From an uncultured bacterium (lineage in GTDB: Bacteria > Bacillota > Clostridia > Lachnospirales > Lachnospiraceae), in contig CAMBUC010000007.1 in NCBI GenBank assembly GCA_945871045.1, forward strand, positions 1 to 18,786: DNA of 18,786 nucleotides. Direction: 5' to 3'. The position numbers were made by a program, and so were the translations under genes. This document shows, in pieces, positions 7,148 through 13,834 of this stretch (positions are counted from its first letter, which is position 1; every line of letters starts with the position of its first letter). The notes beneath the pieces are model-generated. The model did not search any database, was not told the DNA's origin, and saw only the letters and a list, made by a program, of their open reading frames with translations.

Positions 7148-9049
7148 TCAGATTGACCACGAAATGTCCTGTTCCGCCATATGATCCACCGCAAAGGGCT
7201 TCGTGTACTTTTCTCCCTGCACATAATCCGGACCCAAAGACATGGCAACTTCCTCCAGTTCTTCGTTATCCACACCCTTAAATGCCACATAAAAGCCATG
7301 ATCCTTAAACAGATCCACAAGCATTCCCATGGTATCATAGCAAACTGGATTCTCACTGGCACGGATGATGCAATGCCGCTCGAATTTGATCATCTCAAAG
7401 GGCAAACTCATCACGCTCTCAAAATTTACGCAGGTAGGATCAAAATCAACCAAGGTAAACATGATCTGATGATCCCGCAATGTATTGATCACCGCCCGAA
7501 TCCGGTCAAGATCTCCTTCTCCCGGCACCATCATAACTTCAAATCCAATCGACTGCGGTGGCACACCAAAGGGCGTTACGATCCGTAACACATCATCCAC
7601 AAAGTTCGGATTCTCCAATTCTTCTCCGGAAACATGCAACGATACATGGATCCGCTCCCCCATGGCGGTGTTTGAAGTCAAAAACTCGCAGACATTCATG
7701 AGAACCGCCATGTTCACATCATGAATATAACCATATTTTTCTGCCAGATCGATCACGTTCTCAGAATGAACGATTCCACTTCCCGCCACCTGTAAACGGC
7801 ATAGAATCTCTAAATAGATTTCCGAATGATTTTTACAAGGCATAACGGGACGTGCAAAAAGCACCACATCCTGCTTCTGCCAGCGCATATCATGGAGCAA
7901 ATGCAGGATCGACTCACGCTCACAGTATTCCTCATAATCCGTATCATCGCAAATATGATAATTTCTTTCCTCACATTTATTTTGCAGATAGCGAAGCAAA
8001 CGCTCCACGCCCACAAACTGTTTGGCATATCTGGGACATTCTGCGGCAACAATGCCATATACCAACTGACCGGCAAACAATTCGTTCATCCATGCACACA
8101 TTTGAGCAGCCAGCGCATCCATTTCCTCCTCCGTCGCTTTTTGAAGGATCAATCCCAGGCTGTTATGCTTTTTCTGATAAACCAGCGCCTTTGCATGGAT
8201 CAGCGAAAGTTTCCTGCAAAACTCTCCGTATAAACCATCCAGTTCCGTTTCCGAAAACAATCTGCGTTCCACGACCCGGTCATAATTATGGATCTTGATC
8301 TCGACCACAACGATCTTTCGTTTCTTTTCCAGAGAATATCCCAATTCTCTGCGGTACATATCCAGACTCATGCGGGCATTTCCCTCTTCGTAACTGCCGA
8401 AATGGAACAGGAAAAACATGGTGGACAAAAACAGTTCCGCATAAAAATCAAAAGAGAACAGATTGTGGGTGAAAATCACTGTGATATGTATCACTAAACC
8501 CATCAAAAGGATCAATACCCAATTTTCAAACAGTTTCTTTGACAGATCCTTCCGCACAGAAAGTACCGAAACCAAAGTCACTGCCAAAATCCCGATGCGG
8601 CTGACAAAAAATACCACGTATGCCGGTCCTAAGAGAAAGCGTTCGTGTTCCAAAGAATAAACAAACCCTGTCATTTCATTGGACATCACCAGTATGACCG
8701 TAACACATTCCCACAGATAAAATACGCTATACAGCAAATTATGCCGCTTGGATAATCTCGGGAATTGCAGCAGCATATACATCATGATCAGGATCATAAC
8801 CGTTGCTGCACACAGATAATAACCAACAAAGATCACATACAAAAGCGGCGACGGATATCGTTTTCCATCACAAATCACCTGTAACCGGAAAAAATTGAAT
8901 ATCTGGCTGAAAAGCAGCAGATGCAAACATACTTTGAGAATCCGGTAGCGCGTGGTCTCGCTGCTATGATTGACCAGCACAAGCCCCAGCAAAAATACCG
9001 TACAGGCAAGCATAAAAATCCATGTCGTATAACTATAAGCAAACCCCAT
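7148..9049 (-). CDS. 7-TM protein with degenerate GGDEF and EAL domains
   Basis: The product is 633 aa from the preferred start. It has seven predicted membrane helices (about 11-26, 38-54, 70-94, 105-122, 138-165, 177-194, 202-218), a region in the place of a GGDEF domain without its motif (about 232-362) and an EAL-like domain (about 392-622). Active EAL domains hydrolyse c-di-GMP. Here E414 (EILCR), E504, D535, K555 and Q611 are kept, but the metal-binding Asn is H472, the DDFG motif reads VDFD, KID reads KFE, and the Glu of the EGVE motif is K591. Catalysis is therefore unlikely; a nucleotide receptor or a scaffold is more plausible. The ATG at 9049 follows AAAGGGGG; the upstream ATG at 9088 coincides with the predicted transcription start and lacks a binding site. 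A promoter is at 9095-9123. greA follows 61 bp downstream. Confidence 0.85.
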   Translation of the reverse strand: MGFAYSYTTWIFMLACTVFLLGLVLVNHSSETTRYRILKVCLHLLLFSQIFNFFRLQVICDGKRYPSPLLYVIFVGYYLCAATVMILIMMYMLLQFPRLSKRHNLLYSVFYLWECVTVILVMSNEMTGFVYSLEHERFLLGPAYVVFFVSRIGILAVTLVSVLSVRKDLSKKLFENWVLILLMGLVIHITVIFTHNLFSFDFYAELFLSTMFFLFHFGSYEEGNARMSLDMYRRELGYSLEKKRKIVVVEIKIHNYDRVVERRLFSETELDGLYGEFCRKLSLIHAKALVYQKKHNSLGLILQKATEEEMDALAAQMCAWMNELFAGQLVYGIVAAECPRYAKQFVGVERLLRYLQNKCEERNYHICDDTDYEEYCERESILHLLHDMRWQKQDVVLFARPVMPCKNHSEIYLEILCRLQVAGSGIVHSENVIDLAEKYGYIHDVNMAVLMNVCEFLTSNTAMGERIHVSLHVSGEELENPNFVDDVLRIVTPFGVPPQSIGFEVMMVPGEGDLDRIRAVINTLRDHQIMFTLVDFDPTCVNFESVMSLPFEMIKFERHCIIRASENPVCYDTMGMLVDLFKDHGFYVAFKGVDNEELEEVAMSLGPDYVQGEKYTKPFAVDHMAEQDISWSI

Positions 9050-9094
9050 TCTATTTATCCCCCTTTGGCAAACGCATTGCCCTAACATATACCT

Positions 9095-9123
9095 ATTATA
9101 ACGGACTTTTCAAAAAGCCACAA
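9095..9123 (-). promoter_or_regulatory. Promoter of the degenerate EAL gene
   Basis: Minus strand TTGTGG (9118-9123), 17-bp spacer, perfect TATAAT (9095-9100). The predicted transcription start is about 9088, which rules out the ATG there as a normal start. Confidence 0.7.
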
Positions 9124-9140
9124 GTCGCTTTATTTACTTA

Positions 9141-9170
9141 TTGACACGGTCGCATGCTTTCCGCTATGAT
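9141..9170 (+). promoter_or_regulatory. Promoter of the small two-TM protein gene
   Basis: Plus strand perfect TTGACA (9141-9146), 18-bp spacer, TATGAT (9165-9170). It is back-to-back with the EAL gene promoter, 17 bp between the two -35 boxes. It shows the open frame beginning inside it cannot be translated from its first codon. Confidence 0.75.
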
Positions 9171-9245
9171 AAAAAAGATTCGAAGTTACTGCAACATAAG
9201 GAAGCAGTTTCGCTAAAACCATTCAGGAAAGGATCCTGCTGCACC

Positions 9246-9680
9246 ATGAACATTTTCTTTTGGATTTTAATCATCGCAGTCGTCACACTTGTACTCAATA
9301 TGCTCTTTATTCTGCGGATGAAAAAGCAGAATCGGATCCGGCTGTTTCCGATCTGTATGATTCTTGCTGCTGGATATCTGTCTGCCGGGATGCTCTACCT
9401 TTGCACATATCTTCACGGTACACAGATTCTCTCCAAGACGCCCGCCGCCTCATTTGAAATAGAAACCGAATCTTATCAGACCGCCTCAAACGGTACACAA
9501 ACTTCCTTTGCATTTTGTAGCAAAGAAGGGATCCCCTTTCATTTTTCAGAGGAAGAACTGGTAGATCCCTCTTTTCCGGAAAATCCCGGGATCGTGGAAG
9601 TATATTACTGCAAGACCCGCATCGGTTTTACTGTTTGTTTCTTAAGTGAGGGAGACGGTGTCTACTATCAATTGAAATAA
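9246..9680 (+). CDS. Unknown small membrane protein, two TM helices
   Basis: I do not recognise this protein (144 aa). It has two N-terminal membrane helices (about 3-22 and 33-52) separated by a short basic loop (MKKQNRIR), so both ends probably face outside and the loop the cytoplasm. The C-terminal about 90 residues are soluble, mildly acidic and contain three cysteines. The start at 9246 is chosen because the open frame further upstream overlaps the promoter; AGGAAAGGA lies 12 bp before it, a slightly long spacing. It is monocistronic, between its own promoter and the hairpin at 9689-9718. No function is proposed. Confidence 0.72.
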   Translation: MNIFFWILIIAVVTLVLNMLFILRMKKQNRIRLFPICMILAAGYLSAGMLYLCTYLHGTQILSKTPAASFEIETESYQTASNGTQTSFAFCSKEGIPFHFSEEELVDPSFPENPGIVEVYYCKTRIGFTVCFLSEGDGVYYQLK

Positions 9681-9683
9681 TTC

Positions 9684-9780
9684 AAATAAAGAAGCCCACT
9701 GCAATCAGTGGGCTTCTTCGCGTAAGAAGGAAGTTTTTATGAAAAATAAGAGCGATTTTTCATCAAACATTATAATTACC
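9684..9780 (-). ncRNA. Candidate small RNA, about 95 nt
   Basis: A fully consensus promoter on the minus strand (9786-9814) predicts a start near 9780, and a strong hairpin with a T-rich tail ends the unit near 9684. Between them is a second perfect inverted repeat (ATGAAAAAT 9739-9747, ATTTTTCAT 9755-9763, 7-base loop). The unit lies between two genes and overlaps neither. The RNA could instead encode a 21-residue peptide starting at the ATG about 15 bp past the start, but any binding site for it would fall at or upstream of the 5' end. Confidence 0.45.
9689..9718. terminator. Hairpin terminator shared by the two-TM gene and the candidate sRNA
   Basis: A 13-bp perfect stem (9689-9701 with 9706-9718) with a 4-base loop CAAT. 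On the minus strand it is followed by TTTATTTG, a fair T-tract; on the plus strand only TT then CGCG, so it fits the minus-strand transcript better but may also limit readthrough from 9246-9680. Confidence 0.75.
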
Positions 9781-9785
9781 TTTCC

Positions 9786-9814
9786 ATTATATCCGCTGAA
9801 ATATTGCTTGTCAA
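9786..9814 (-). promoter_or_regulatory. Fully consensus promoter of the candidate sRNA
   Basis: Minus strand TTGACA (9809-9814), 17-bp spacer, TATAAT (9786-9791): a 12/12 match with optimal spacing, the best promoter in the window. It starts 14 bp after the stop of the 9828-10130 gene and does not precede any annotated protein gene. Confidence 0.75.
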
Positions 9815-9827
9815 TATAGGATTTTCC

Positions 9828-10130
9828 TCACTTCATAAAATTTTTCATCAGATTCACAGACTTTGCCTGCTCGATGATCTCAAAACGGTTTTCTAACATA
9901 TATGCTTCCATTTGTTCCACCTCATCAGATGAAAAACCTTTCTGAGTTGTGATCTTGGCAGCAGGAAGTGAGCCCTCGGCAAAATCTGTCCCCCGTTCAA
10001 AACGGACATAGATGATCTTTTCTCCGTTTTTTCTGAGGATCCCCGAACAGATCATCTGCATATCCGGCTCTTTCTCCCGTTTCCGGCAGTCTCTTTTCTT
10101 TTCCTCTGCATCCGTTGTATTGAAATTCAT
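9828..10130 (-). CDS. Unknown 100-aa protein
   Basis: I do not recognise this protein. The first about 25 residues are highly charged (Lys/Arg/Glu) and look disordered. Residues about 26-48 (MICSGILRKNGEKIIYVRFERG) suggest a beta-hairpin, and 68-95 an amphipathic helix rich in Glu and Met. There is no signal peptide or membrane segment, so it is probably cytoplasmic. The start has a strong GGAGG 5 bp upstream, and a promoter at 10203-10231 fits. Coding is supported by the binding site and promoter as well as the frame. It is transcribed divergently from the sigma-2-like membrane protein gene from an overlapping promoter, so the two may be inversely expressed. An internal Met at 24 is an alternative start. 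Confidence 0.7.
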   Translation of the reverse strand: MNFNTTDAEEKKRDCRKREKEPDMQMICSGILRKNGEKIIYVRFERGTDFAEGSLPAAKITTQKGFSSDEVEQMEAYMLENRFEIIEQAKSVNLMKNFMK

Positions 10131-10202
10131 ATGATCCTCCGATCTGACACGCTGATTTGACGGCTGCTGTCCTATTTTTTCTTAACAAACAATCCTAGGG
10201 CT

Positions 10203-10231
10203 AGTGTAACACGCGAAATCCTCCCTTGCAA
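10203..10231 (-). promoter_or_regulatory. Divergent promoter, leftward arm
   Basis: Minus strand TTGCAA (10226-10231), 17-bp spacer, TACACT (10203-10208). Its -35 is the same palindromic hexamer used by the rightward promoter. Confidence 0.6.
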
Positions 10232-10254
10232 GCAAAAGAAAAAAATCATATAAT
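10226..10254 (+). promoter_or_regulatory. Divergent promoter, rightward arm
   Basis: Plus strand TTGCAA (10226-10231), 17-bp spacer, perfect TATAAT (10249-10254). The predicted start near 10261 gives a leader of about 18 nt carrying the GGAGG site of the 10279 gene. Confidence 0.72.
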
Positions 10255-10278
10255 TGCCTTGAAGGAGGCGGTGACAAA

Positions 10279-11160
10279 ATGGCAGCACACAACGCATTAA
10301 AAAAAACACTTGGTCAGATGGCAGAGGGTTCGAGACGGGCATTTCATTCCTTTTATTTAAGTACCGCACAATTTGTTTACAGCAGTGCTATGCTGCTCTA
10401 CGGTTCCCATGCTGATGCCTGCCGTTTTATGGTAGATTTTTACCAATATCTTTACCTGCACATACCCGAATACGATCCCTCCAAAGATCTGGAAAAATGG
10501 ATCTCCCAGCTGATCGTCGAGCGCTTTGAACAACTGTCCATCGGTAAGAATGTGAAAACACCTACAGCCGGAAACAACCAGCAGGCATCCGGCATCCAAC
10601 TGTCAAAAAAGGAAGTTGAACGGGTCTGGCGCCGGTTAGATGCGGAAATGAATTTTCCTGCAGAACCCCCTCGCCGTTCTCCCGTCAAAGGATTGCTCCT
10701 TCTTTCCCTGCTGCTTCTTTTGCTTCTTTTCACAGCATACTATCTGCCGCCTGTGATCCACCAGCTGCAGCAAACACTTCCTGCAAAGACGGTTACGGAC
10801 ACACCCGATCCAGCTGAGGAAGATACACCCGAAGATGCTTCGGAGGAAGAATCAGATACGATCAAAGATGAACTGGAACAACTGATGGACAATCCTGCCT
10901 CACCCGATACGGACGCTGCTGATCCGGCCGATGAATTTCAAGTAGAACAGCATCCCGGCATCACGGATGACACCGATGACACAAACACTCCGGAGACTCC
11001 CGGCACACCACAGACACCGGACACGCCACAGGAACCGCAGACACCAAAGACACCGGACTTATCGGGCAATGCTTCTTCCGGTTCAGACATGGGTGACCTG
11101 GAAGATCTGGAACTCCAGCTGCACTATGGCGAGAATCTGGTCAATGCAGGTTCTCATTGA
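10279..11160 (+). CDS. Membrane-anchored protein with sigma-factor region 2-like N-terminus
   Basis: Residues about 16-88 have the helical pattern of sigma-70 region 2 (ECF type): AFHSFYLSTAQFVYSSAMLL, then ADACRFMVDFYQYLYLHIPEYDP, then LEKWISQLIVERF, as in sigma factors where A.D..Q..F and W...I occupy these places. No region 4 DNA-binding domain follows. Instead come a helix (about 108-125), a basic stretch RRSPVK, one membrane helix (about 138-156), and an acidic outside tail (160-293) with Thr-Pro repeats (TPETPGTPQTPDTPQEP, 237-253). The topology is N-in, C-out. It could be a membrane-held regulator or a degenerate sigma relative; the sigma similarity is a pattern match and not proven. 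GGAGG lies 10 bp before the ATG. It has its own promoter; the acyl-CoA synthetase after it also has one. Confidence 0.8.
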   Translation: MAAHNALKKTLGQMAEGSRRAFHSFYLSTAQFVYSSAMLLYGSHADACRFMVDFYQYLYLHIPEYDPSKDLEKWISQLIVERFEQLSIGKNVKTPTAGNNQQASGIQLSKKEVERVWRRLDAEMNFPAEPPRRSPVKGLLLLSLLLLLLLFTAYYLPPVIHQLQQTLPAKTVTDTPDPAEEDTPEDASEEESDTIKDELEQLMDNPASPDTDAADPADEFQVEQHPGITDDTDDTNTPETPGTPQTPDTPQEPQTPKTPDLSGNASSGSDMGDLEDLELQLHYGENLVNAGSH

Positions 11161-11184
11161 CTTTTTCTTAAAAATACGTATACT
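11157..11184 (+). promoter_or_regulatory. Promoter of the acyl-CoA synthetase gene
   Basis: TTGACT (11157-11162) overlaps the stop codon of the upstream gene; 16-bp spacer; TATACT (11179-11184). A 12-bp palindrome CGCTTTAAAGCG (11197-11208) lies just after the predicted start and could be an operator or leader hairpin. Confidence 0.6.
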
Positions 11185-11246
11185 TTTACATATGGGCGCT
11201 TTAAAGCGTCAAAGCACAAAAACAACAAAAGAATGGAGAAAACGTT

Positions 11247-12884
11247 ATGCCTATTACTCAGTATTTAGAGGATAACGCAAGAAATTATGGGGATGAGATC
11301 TGTCTGGTAGAATTAAATCCTGCCATGGAGGAAACCAGACGTGTGACATGGAGAGAATTTGATCTTATGGAGCCGAACCGGGCTTCTGCTTATCGCCGGG
11401 AGATCACCTGGGGTGTCTTCGACGAAAAAGCAAACCGCTTCGCAAATCTTTTAATTTCACGCGGTATTAAGAAAAACGACAAGGTAGCGATTCTGCTCAT
11501 GAACTGTCTGGAGTGGCTGCCTATTTATTTTGGTATTTTAAAGACCGGGGCAATCGCTGTGCCTTTGAATTTCCGCTACTCTTCCGATGAGATTGAATAT
11601 TGTGTCAACCTTGCAGAGGCTGATATCCTGATCTTCGGGCCGGAATTCATCGGCCGTGTGGAGGAAATCGCAGACCGCATCAGCAAAAACCGACTGCTCT
11701 ATTATGTAGGAGAAAACGACTGCCCCATCTTTGCGGAAGATTACATCAGTGAAGCCGCAAACTGTTCCAGCAAAAAACCGGATATCACCATCACCGATGA
11801 AGATTATGGCGCTATCTATTTTTCATCGGGAACGACCGGCTTTCCGAAAGCGATCCTGCACAAACATCGCAGCCTGATGCATGCTGCCATCGTAGAGCAG
11901 ACGCATCATTCCACTTCCAAAGATGACGTATTTTTATGTATTCCGCCCCTCTACCATACCGGTGCAAAAATGCATTGGTTTGGTTCTTTGGTATCTGCCA
12001 GCAAAGCAGTTCTGCTGAAAGGTACAAAACCGGAATATATTTTAGATGCTGTCTCAGAGGAAGGCTGTACCATCGTCTGGCTTTTGGTTCCGTGGGCACA
12101 GGATATTCTGGAACAGCTGGATTTTGGCGCGTTAAAATTATCTGATTACAAACTGGATCAGTGGCGCCTCATGCATATCGGCGCACAGCCCGTACCGCCC
12201 TCTCTGATCCGCCACTGGAAGGAATACTTCCCGAACCACGATTACGATACCAACTATGGTCTCAGCGAGTCCATCGGACCCGGCGCGGTCCATCTTGGAG
12301 TAGAAAACATTCACAAAGTCGGCGCGATCGGTGTCCCCGGTTATGGCTGGCAGTGTAAGATCTGTGATGAAAAGGGCAATGAAGTGACACAGGGCGAAGT
12401 CGGGGAACTGGTCATCAAGGGACCGGGTGTCATGGAATGCTATTTCAATGATGAGAAAGCAACTGCGGAAGTTTTGAAAGACGGCTGGTTATTTACCGGA
12501 GACATGGCTATGCAGGACGAGGATGGCTTTTACTTTTTGGTAGACCGCAAGAAAGACGTGATCATCAGCGGTGGCGAGAACCTTTATCCGGTTCAGATCG
12601 AGGATTTCATCCGCCAGCACAATGCGGTACACGATGTAGCGGTCATCGGTCTTCCCGACAAACGATTGGGTGAGATCGCCGCAGCCATCATCGAGTTAAA
12701 AGAAGGAGTTAGCTGCACGGAAGATGACATCAACGTGTTCTGTCTGAAAATGCCCCGTTACAAACGTCCGAAAAAGATCATCTTTGCCGAGATTCCCCGG
12801 AATCCTACGGGAAAGATTGAAAAGCCGAAACTTCGCGCCATCTATTGCGGTGAACGGTTAGTGGAAGCAGAAAGCAAAAGTTAA
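11247..12884 (+). CDS. AMP-forming acyl-CoA synthetase/ligase
   Basis: The product (545 aa) is a class I adenylate-forming enzyme: it activates a carboxylic acid with ATP to an acyl-AMP and transfers it to CoA. Core motifs are present: A3 YFSSGTTGFPKA (191-202), A5 YGLSE (337-341), A7 WLFTGD (414-419), A8 DRKKDVIISGGENLYP (433-448) and A10 NPTGKIEK with the catalytic K523. The substrate cannot be read from the sequence; fatty or aromatic acids are possible. Residues 31-47 and 50-66 look like an imperfect tandem duplication of the usual VTW..FD...NRFA segment. GGAG precedes the start at ordinary distance. The gene is monocistronic, with a promoter at 11157-11184 and a terminator at 12904-12940. 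Confidence 0.9.
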   Translation: MPITQYLEDNARNYGDEICLVELNPAMEETRRVTWREFDLMEPNRASAYRREITWGVFDEKANRFANLLISRGIKKNDKVAILLMNCLEWLPIYFGILKTGAIAVPLNFRYSSDEIEYCVNLAEADILIFGPEFIGRVEEIADRISKNRLLYYVGENDCPIFAEDYISEAANCSSKKPDITITDEDYGAIYFSSGTTGFPKAILHKHRSLMHAAIVEQTHHSTSKDDVFLCIPPLYHTGAKMHWFGSLVSASKAVLLKGTKPEYILDAVSEEGCTIVWLLVPWAQDILEQLDFGALKLSDYKLDQWRLMHIGAQPVPPSLIRHWKEYFPNHDYDTNYGLSESIGPGAVHLGVENIHKVGAIGVPGYGWQCKICDEKGNEVTQGEVGELVIKGPGVMECYFNDEKATAEVLKDGWLFTGDMAMQDEDGFYFLVDRKKDVIISGGENLYPVQIEDFIRQHNAVHDVAVIGLPDKRLGEIAAAIIELKEGVSCTEDDINVFCLKMPRYKRPKKIIFAEIPRNPTGKIEKPKLRAIYCGERLVEAESKS

Positions 12885-12903
12885 TTACAAAAAATGCGTA
12901 CAT

Positions 12904-12940
12904 AAAAAGTGGCTTGAGCAAATGCTCAAGCCATTTTCTA
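12904..12940. terminator. Bidirectional terminator between converging genes
   Basis: A 12-bp perfect-arm palindrome (about 12910-12933, TGGCTTGAGCA with its complement) flanked by five A on the left and TTTTC...TTTTTT on the right. It serves the acyl-CoA synthetase (plus) and the DMT transporter (minus), overlapping the last codon of the latter. Confidence 0.85.
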
Positions 12941-13834
12941 ATTCTCTTTTTTATCAGGCAACTGTGCCAGGATCACTGCGATAAAGATCAAAACGCACCC
13001 CCACAATTCCCGAGCAGAAAGTTTCTGATGGAGCACCGCCCACCCGGTCAGCACAGAAAACACCGATTCCAAACTAAGCAATAATGTGGCTACTGTGGGA
13101 TTGTAATTCTTCTGGCCCACGATCTGTAAAGTATAAGCCACTCCCGAAGATAGCACGCCTGCATAAAGAACCGGTCCCCATGCGGCTAAGATGTTTGCCA
13201 TGTTCGGCGTTTCCGCCAGAAACATCACGATACCTGACAGGATGCCGCAAGTAAAAAACTGTATACAACTCATTTTTACTCCGTCTACCAGCGGAGAAAA
13301 ATGATCGATCACCAAAATATGAAACGAAAACAGGAACGCACACAATAACAGCCAGATGTCTCCCCGCTCCAACGAGAATCCACCGATCATACACAGCAGA
13401 TAAAATCCCACCAGCGCGATCAGTACACTCAGCCAGATCTTCCATCCGCAGCGTCGCTTTAAAAAGATGCCAAGGATCGGAACGATCACGATATAGAGTG
13501 CGGTAATGAAACCGGCTTTGCCTACTGACGTATACTGAATCCCGATCTGCTGGGCATTGGATGCCAAAAACAAGATGACTCCGCAACTGATGCCGCCGAT
13601 CAACAAGGTCTTTTGATCCATCTGTGCTGCTTCACGTTCTTCCGGTGATTTTAATTTTCCAAGTAAATAAATGCAAGGAATCAATACCACCCCACCGACA
13701 ATACTTCTGGCACAGTTAAAGGTGATGGGTTCTACATAATCCATCCCCACACTCTGTGCTACAAATGCACTGCCCCATATAAATGCTGCCAGAAGCAGCA
13801 TGGTGGGATTCTTCCAGTTAAAATTCTTCATCAT
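12938..13834 (-). CDS. DMT-superfamily transporter with two EamA domains
   Basis: The product (298 aa) is an integral membrane protein with about ten hydrophobic helices arranged as two EamA repeats (about 9-150 and 160-292). Recognisable features are the N-terminal LLLAAFIWGSAFVAQ and, in the second repeat, VLSSGVAYTLQIVGQK followed by LLLSLESVFSVLTG, typical of the drug/metabolite transporter family that exports or exchanges small metabolites. The substrate is unknown. Its ATG overlaps the TGA of the PocR receptor gene by 4 bp (ATGA), so the two are translationally coupled and probably work together. An ATG one codon later (13831) is an alternative start. A terminator follows immediately. 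Confidence 0.92.
   Translation of the reverse strand: MMKNFNWKNPTMLLLAAFIWGSAFVAQSVGMDYVEPITFNCARSIVGGVVLIPCIYLLGKLKSPEEREAAQMDQKTLLIGGISCGVILFLASNAQQIGIQYTSVGKAGFITALYIVIVPILGIFLKRRCGWKIWLSVLIALVGFYLLCMIGGFSLERGDIWLLLCAFLFSFHILVIDHFSPLVDGVKMSCIQFFTCGILSGIVMFLAETPNMANILAAWGPVLYAGVLSSGVAYTLQIVGQKNYNPTVATLLLSLESVFSVLTGWAVLHQKLSARELWGCVLIFIAVILAQLPDKKEN

Noticed and set aside
9050..9088. Upstream start of the degenerate EAL protein
   Set aside because: The ATG at 9088 coincides with the predicted transcription start and has no ribosome binding site; the ATG at 9049 has AAAGGGGG in place.
9141..9245. 35-codon N-terminal extension of the two-TM protein
   Set aside because: Its first codon is the TTG of the -35 box TTGACA, and the -10 box lies inside the extension, so it cannot be in the mRNA made from that promoter.
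9739..9819. Plus-strand 26-codon frame with an AGAAGGAAG-like site upstream
   Set aside because: It lies antisense to the candidate sRNA, its binding-site context sits right after a terminator hairpin with no promoter for it, and the composition is unremarkable. The minus-strand promoter explains the region better.
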